A stretch of 64,000 bases of DNA from Pilaira anomala. Lineage: Eukaryota > Mucoromycota > Mucoromycetes > Mucorales > Mucoraceae. Under the pieces are notes generated by a model. It ran no database searches. It was not told the DNA's origin and saw nothing but the letters and a program-made list of their open reading frames with translations. This document shows, piece after piece, positions 60,675 to 64,000 of this stretch; within the stretch, counting starts at the first letter, position 1, and each line of letters begins with the position of its first letter. A program made the position numbers and the translations under genes. The stretch spans positions 493,501 through 557,500 of the forward strand of contig JAIXMQ010000010.1 in assembly GCA_025716855.1 (NCBI GenBank), given 5' to 3'.

Positions 60675-63428
60675 CATGAAAAAAGAGTAACTTCAAAAAA
60701 TAATTTTCTTTTTCTCAACTTTAAATAAAAATGTAAAGTAGATCTAAAGAAAACTAAAAAAGATCCACACACGTATACTAACATACAATATAGGTCTCGT
60801 TTGATTGTAAAGAACTTACCGAAAGAGTTATCCGAGGAGAAGTTTCGTGAACACTTTTCTAAAAAGGGTGAAGTAACTGATGCCAAACTCATGAAGACAG
60901 CGTAAGTTTTGATCGCTTTTTTTTTAAGCATAATTGTGTATGCTAATCTATTTTACTTTTATAGCTGGGGAGCTTCACGTAAATTTGGTTTCATTGGTTA
61001 CAGAACAGAAGAAGCTGCAAATGCAGCCATGGAGTACTTTAACAACACATATATCAACACCTCTCGTATTGCAGTTGAAAAAGCTATTGCCTATGGATCA
61101 GAAAACTTACCTAGAGCATGGAGTAAATATAGTGAAGGATCTTCCGCCCATGATCGTATGACCGGCACTAAATCCAAAGCTAGCGAATTCGCTGTAGAGG
61201 AAACTGAAGCTTTCCAAGATAAGCAAAGAAAGGAAAGAGAAGCATTTATCAACGAATTAAAGGCTGATAAGAGCGATCCTAAATTAAAGGAATATTTGGA
61301 TGTCATGACTTCTAGAGGAAAGAGTAAAACTTGGGCAAATGACGATTCTGCTCTTGCTGAACAAGAAAAAGCCGAAAACACAGATACCAAAGTGAATTAT
61401 GTCGGTGCTGATGATGATCTTTATGATGAGCTTCCTCCCAAGAAATCAAACGATATCAAACAAAATGAGGATGAGGATGTTGAAATGAAAGATTTAGAAG
61501 ATGAAGAAGATGAAGAAGAAGATGAGAATAATAAAAAAACGAAGAAAACTACTAGTACTAAAAAATCAACTGAAGAATCAACTGAGGAATCAACTACTGA
61601 ACAAGCCGATAATAAGGAAGAAGTTGTTCATACAAAGAGTGAAAATCCCAAGGAATTAATTGAGGATACAGGTCGTCTCTTTGTTCGTAATTTATCGTAT
61701 GCTTGTACCGAACAAGATTTAAGAGATCTTTTTGAAAAATACGGTACATTATCCGAAGTTCATATGCCCATTGCTAGAGATACCAAGAAATCAAAGGGTT
61801 ATGCATACATTCTTTATTTATTGCCTGAACATGCTCTCAAGGCTTATGAAGCTCTTGATATGCAAACTTTCCAAGGTCGTCTTTTACATATTATTCCCGC
61901 TGAAGAAAAGCCTCCTGCCAAAGAAGAAGATATTTTAGGTGTTAATGGTACTAAATTGAGTGCTGTTAAAAAGGATAAAGAGAAGAAGCGTAGAAATCTT
62001 GCTGGTAACGATTTCAACTGGAATTCCCTTTACATGAGTGTAAGTATATTATTATTGTTATTATTTGAGAAGAATAGATTATTTACAATTTCTATTACAT
62101 ATAGGCTGATGCTGTTGCAGAATCTATTGCTGATCGTCTCGGTGTCTCTAAATCCGAAGTATTAAACCCTGATGCAGATAATATGGCTGTTAGATTAGCC
62201 TTAGCCGAAACACAAATTGTTAATGAGACCAAAGAATTTTTCGAAAAGCACGGTATTGTTTTAGACACATTTGGTAAAAAAGAAAGAAGCGAGACAATCA
62301 TTTTGGTAAAGAATATTCCTTTTGGTACAAAAGATGAAGACATGAGAGAGCTCTTTGGTAAATATGGTGAACTTGGTAGAGTTCTTGTACCACCTGCCAA
62401 AACTATAGCTGTGGTCGAATTCCTTGAACCCAGTGAAGCCAGAAATGCTTTTAAATCATTGGCTTATCGTCGTTACAAGGATTCTTTAATCTATCTTGAA
62501 AAGGCTCCTAGTGGTTTGTTCAAGGATAAATTTGTTCGTGATCCTAATGCTAAAAAGGCAGCTGTCGAGGAAAAGAAGAAACCTGTTAGTGCCAGTGATC
62601 TTTTGGAACCTACAATTAAATCAGATGATGTTGATTCTGATGATATCGCTACCCTCTTTGTTAAGAACTTGAACTTTTCTACTACACCTGAAGCACTCAG
62701 TAAAACGTTTAAAGGTATTAGTGGATATAGATCTTCTCGTATTAATGTTAAACCTGATTCCAAGCATCCTGGTAAGACATTAAGTATGGGCTATGGTTTC
62801 GTTGAATTTGATAGCAAAGCAAATGCTGAAAAGGCATTAAATGCTATGCAGGTAAGAGATAGAATAGCCAGTGATTAAAAATACTATCGTTGGTATTAAA
62901 ACTATAGAAATTATATAGGGATTTAATTTGGATGGCCATGCATTAGAATTAAAACTTTCTCATCACAAATCAGAGACAAAATCTAAAAAGACAAAAGCAC
63001 CAGAAACAACTAAGTTGGTTGTACGAAATGTGCCATTTGAAGCTACAGATAAAGATTTGCGTGAATTATTTGGGTAAGTAATGAATTTGTGTGTAACTGA
63101 AAGCTTAAAACTTACTTTGTTTTTTCAATGTAGTACATATGGTCAACTTAAATCACTCCGTATGCCAAAGAAGTTCAACGGTGGACATCGTGGTTTTGCT
63201 TTCTTGGATTTCCTTACTAAACAAGAAGCAAAGAATGTTTTTGATAACATGAGTAATATTCATTTATATGGTCGTCATCTTGTTTTAGAATGGGCACAAG
63301 AGGATGATAATGTCGATTCACTTAGAGAAAAGACTGGTAAACATTATTCCAAAGAAGAAAATATTGGTGGACGTGTGAATAAGAGACAACGAGTTGACTT
63401 GGATGGTGATGCTGATATGCTCGAATAA
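60675..63428 (+). CDS. MRD1: Mrd1/RBM19, multi-RRM factor for 18S rRNA processing
   Basis: Nucleolar protein with five RNA-recognition motifs that binds pre-rRNA and U3 snoRNA and is needed for small-subunit assembly. The first coding exon is tiny: either ATG 60675 (MKKE) or a start codon split AT|G at 60731-60732; both join at 60794 to [23 protein letters not shown]1 has [20 protein letters not shown]. An acidic/Lys linker with a D/E run follows. The next RRMs begin [60 protein letters not shown] and [20 protein letters not shown], with [14 protein letters not shown] in the last. The conserved [20 protein letters not shown] block between RRM2 and RRM3 supports Mrd1. About 840 aa, ending [10 protein letters not shown]. 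Confidence 0.94.
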
Positions 63429-63840
63429 AATATTATACAGTATAATAAAATAACTTTTTAATAATCCAAATTTTTATTAGAATTTAAGTCTTCTTAAATT
63501 TGAGATATCTTTCTACGTATTAAACGTTAGGAAAATAAGAAATTTATACAGCCTCCCCCCTCCTTTATTATCAACTGTTTATAAAAGTCCTAGTTACTAA
63601 CAGACAGTGATTAAAACGTAATAAGCGAATCTTAGACAGTAATAAAAATTAGTACCTACCATCAAAGCTTAATTATATGTAAATACAGAAAAGGATTTAG
63701 TTATTTATTTGATAATAGATGTAAAGTTCTATCAAATTATTTATACATGAAACTCTATTAAGTTCTGTTGCAAAAAAAAAAAAATAAAAATAAATAAATA
63801 AATAAATAAAGATGTAACAATTAAATTTTTTAAGTAATTT
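63429..63840. other. Convergent 3' intergenic region
   Basis: 412 bp between the Mrd1 stop and the stop of the minus-strand gene at the right edge. Contains a C6T-type tract near 63553 and an A-run with AAATA repeats (about 63772-63808). No gene. Confidence 0.5.
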
Positions 63841-64000
63841 TTATTGATGAATTTTTTTATACAAACTGTCGTTTTCGTTTTTCAATTTTGTCATTGTTAC
63901 AAAATTGGAATCAAAGGCTTCCAGGCAGGCATTATCAGCCTCCTGGGCATCCGTTTTCGCAATTTTAAGTTGTTGAGACAAACCATCGATTAAGGCTTTC
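63841..64000 (-). CDS. C-terminal end of an unknown coiled-coil protein (cut by window)
   Basis: The minus strand is open from the right edge to a TAA at 63841-63843, about 52 codons. The residues (ALIDGLSQQLKIAKTDAQEA, CLEAFDSNFVTMTKLKNEND, ending LYKKIHQ) have a heptad-like spacing of Leu and Ile typical of a coiled coil. No family can be named from this piece. Confidence 0.6.
   Translation of the reverse strand, partial: KALIDGLSQQLKIAKTDAQEADNACLEAFDSNFVTMTKLKNENDSLYKKIHQ

Noticed and set aside
60617..60931. Minus-strand open frame opposite the Mrd1 5' end
   Set aside because: It overlaps the coding RRM1 exon of Mrd1 in antisense and has no recognisable protein features.

Overview
The window reads as nuclear DNA of an early-diverging filamentous fungus, most likely Mucoromycota (Mucorales-like). 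The sequence is AT-rich. Genes are cut by many short GT..AG introns, mostly 50-110 nt, some with TACTAAC-type branch sites, and intergenic DNA is full of homopolymer runs. Several genes are ones the budding yeasts lost or never had: an RNF34/RFFL-type E3 ligase, the branched-chain keto acid dehydrogenase E2, pterin carbinolamine dehydratase and a WASP with a GBD-like segment. The species cannot be fixed from sequence alone.

Layout. 0-7 kb: a decayed ORF, a WASP/Las17 gene divergent from a Skt5/Chs4-like chitin synthase activator, and a cell-wall-integrity-type MAP kinase with an unusual T-H-Y activation motif. 7-11 kb: gene-poor, holding a decayed unknown gene and a Helitron/Pif1 helicase relic. 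11-18 kb: IQGAP and the PP2A scaffold A subunit. 19-31 kb: a glycine/alanine-rich secreted protein, an S6K-type AGC kinase, transketolase, an MFS permease and VPS35 with a large acidic insertion. 31-34 kb: a Crypton-type relic (Ndc10-like recombinase plus GCR1_C-like domain) and an unexplained reverse-strand reading frame with short repeats. 34-42 kb: a TLC-domain protein, Spt4, a poly-Q C2H2 transcription factor and glutathione synthetase. 42-49 kb: mostly empty DNA around calmodulin, acireductone dioxygenase and one tRNA-Ala(AGC). 48.8-63.4 kb: exosome Rrp45, NOPCHAP1-like protein, pterin dehydratase, an orphan zinc-finger protein, Aim32-like protein, the RNF34-like ligase, BCKDH E2, TRAPPC4/Trs23, mitochondrial mL43 and Mrd1. 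The right edge cuts a minus-strand gene.

The genes are mostly housekeeping and not a functional cluster. Two loose themes are visible. One is polarity, wall and actin (WASP, Skt5, MAPK, IQGAP, PP2A-A, VPS35). The other is ribosome biogenesis and RNA processing (Rrp45 and NOPCHAP1 sharing a 181 bp divergent promoter; mL43 divergent from Mrd1). I found no biosynthetic cluster, CRISPR array, virus or clearly new multi-gene system. The strongest leads are the Crypton and Helitron relics, the T-H-Y MAP kinase, the acidic VPS35 insertion and the animal-type RNF34 architecture. All exon joins were made by eye from reading frame and GT/AG signals; no search was run.
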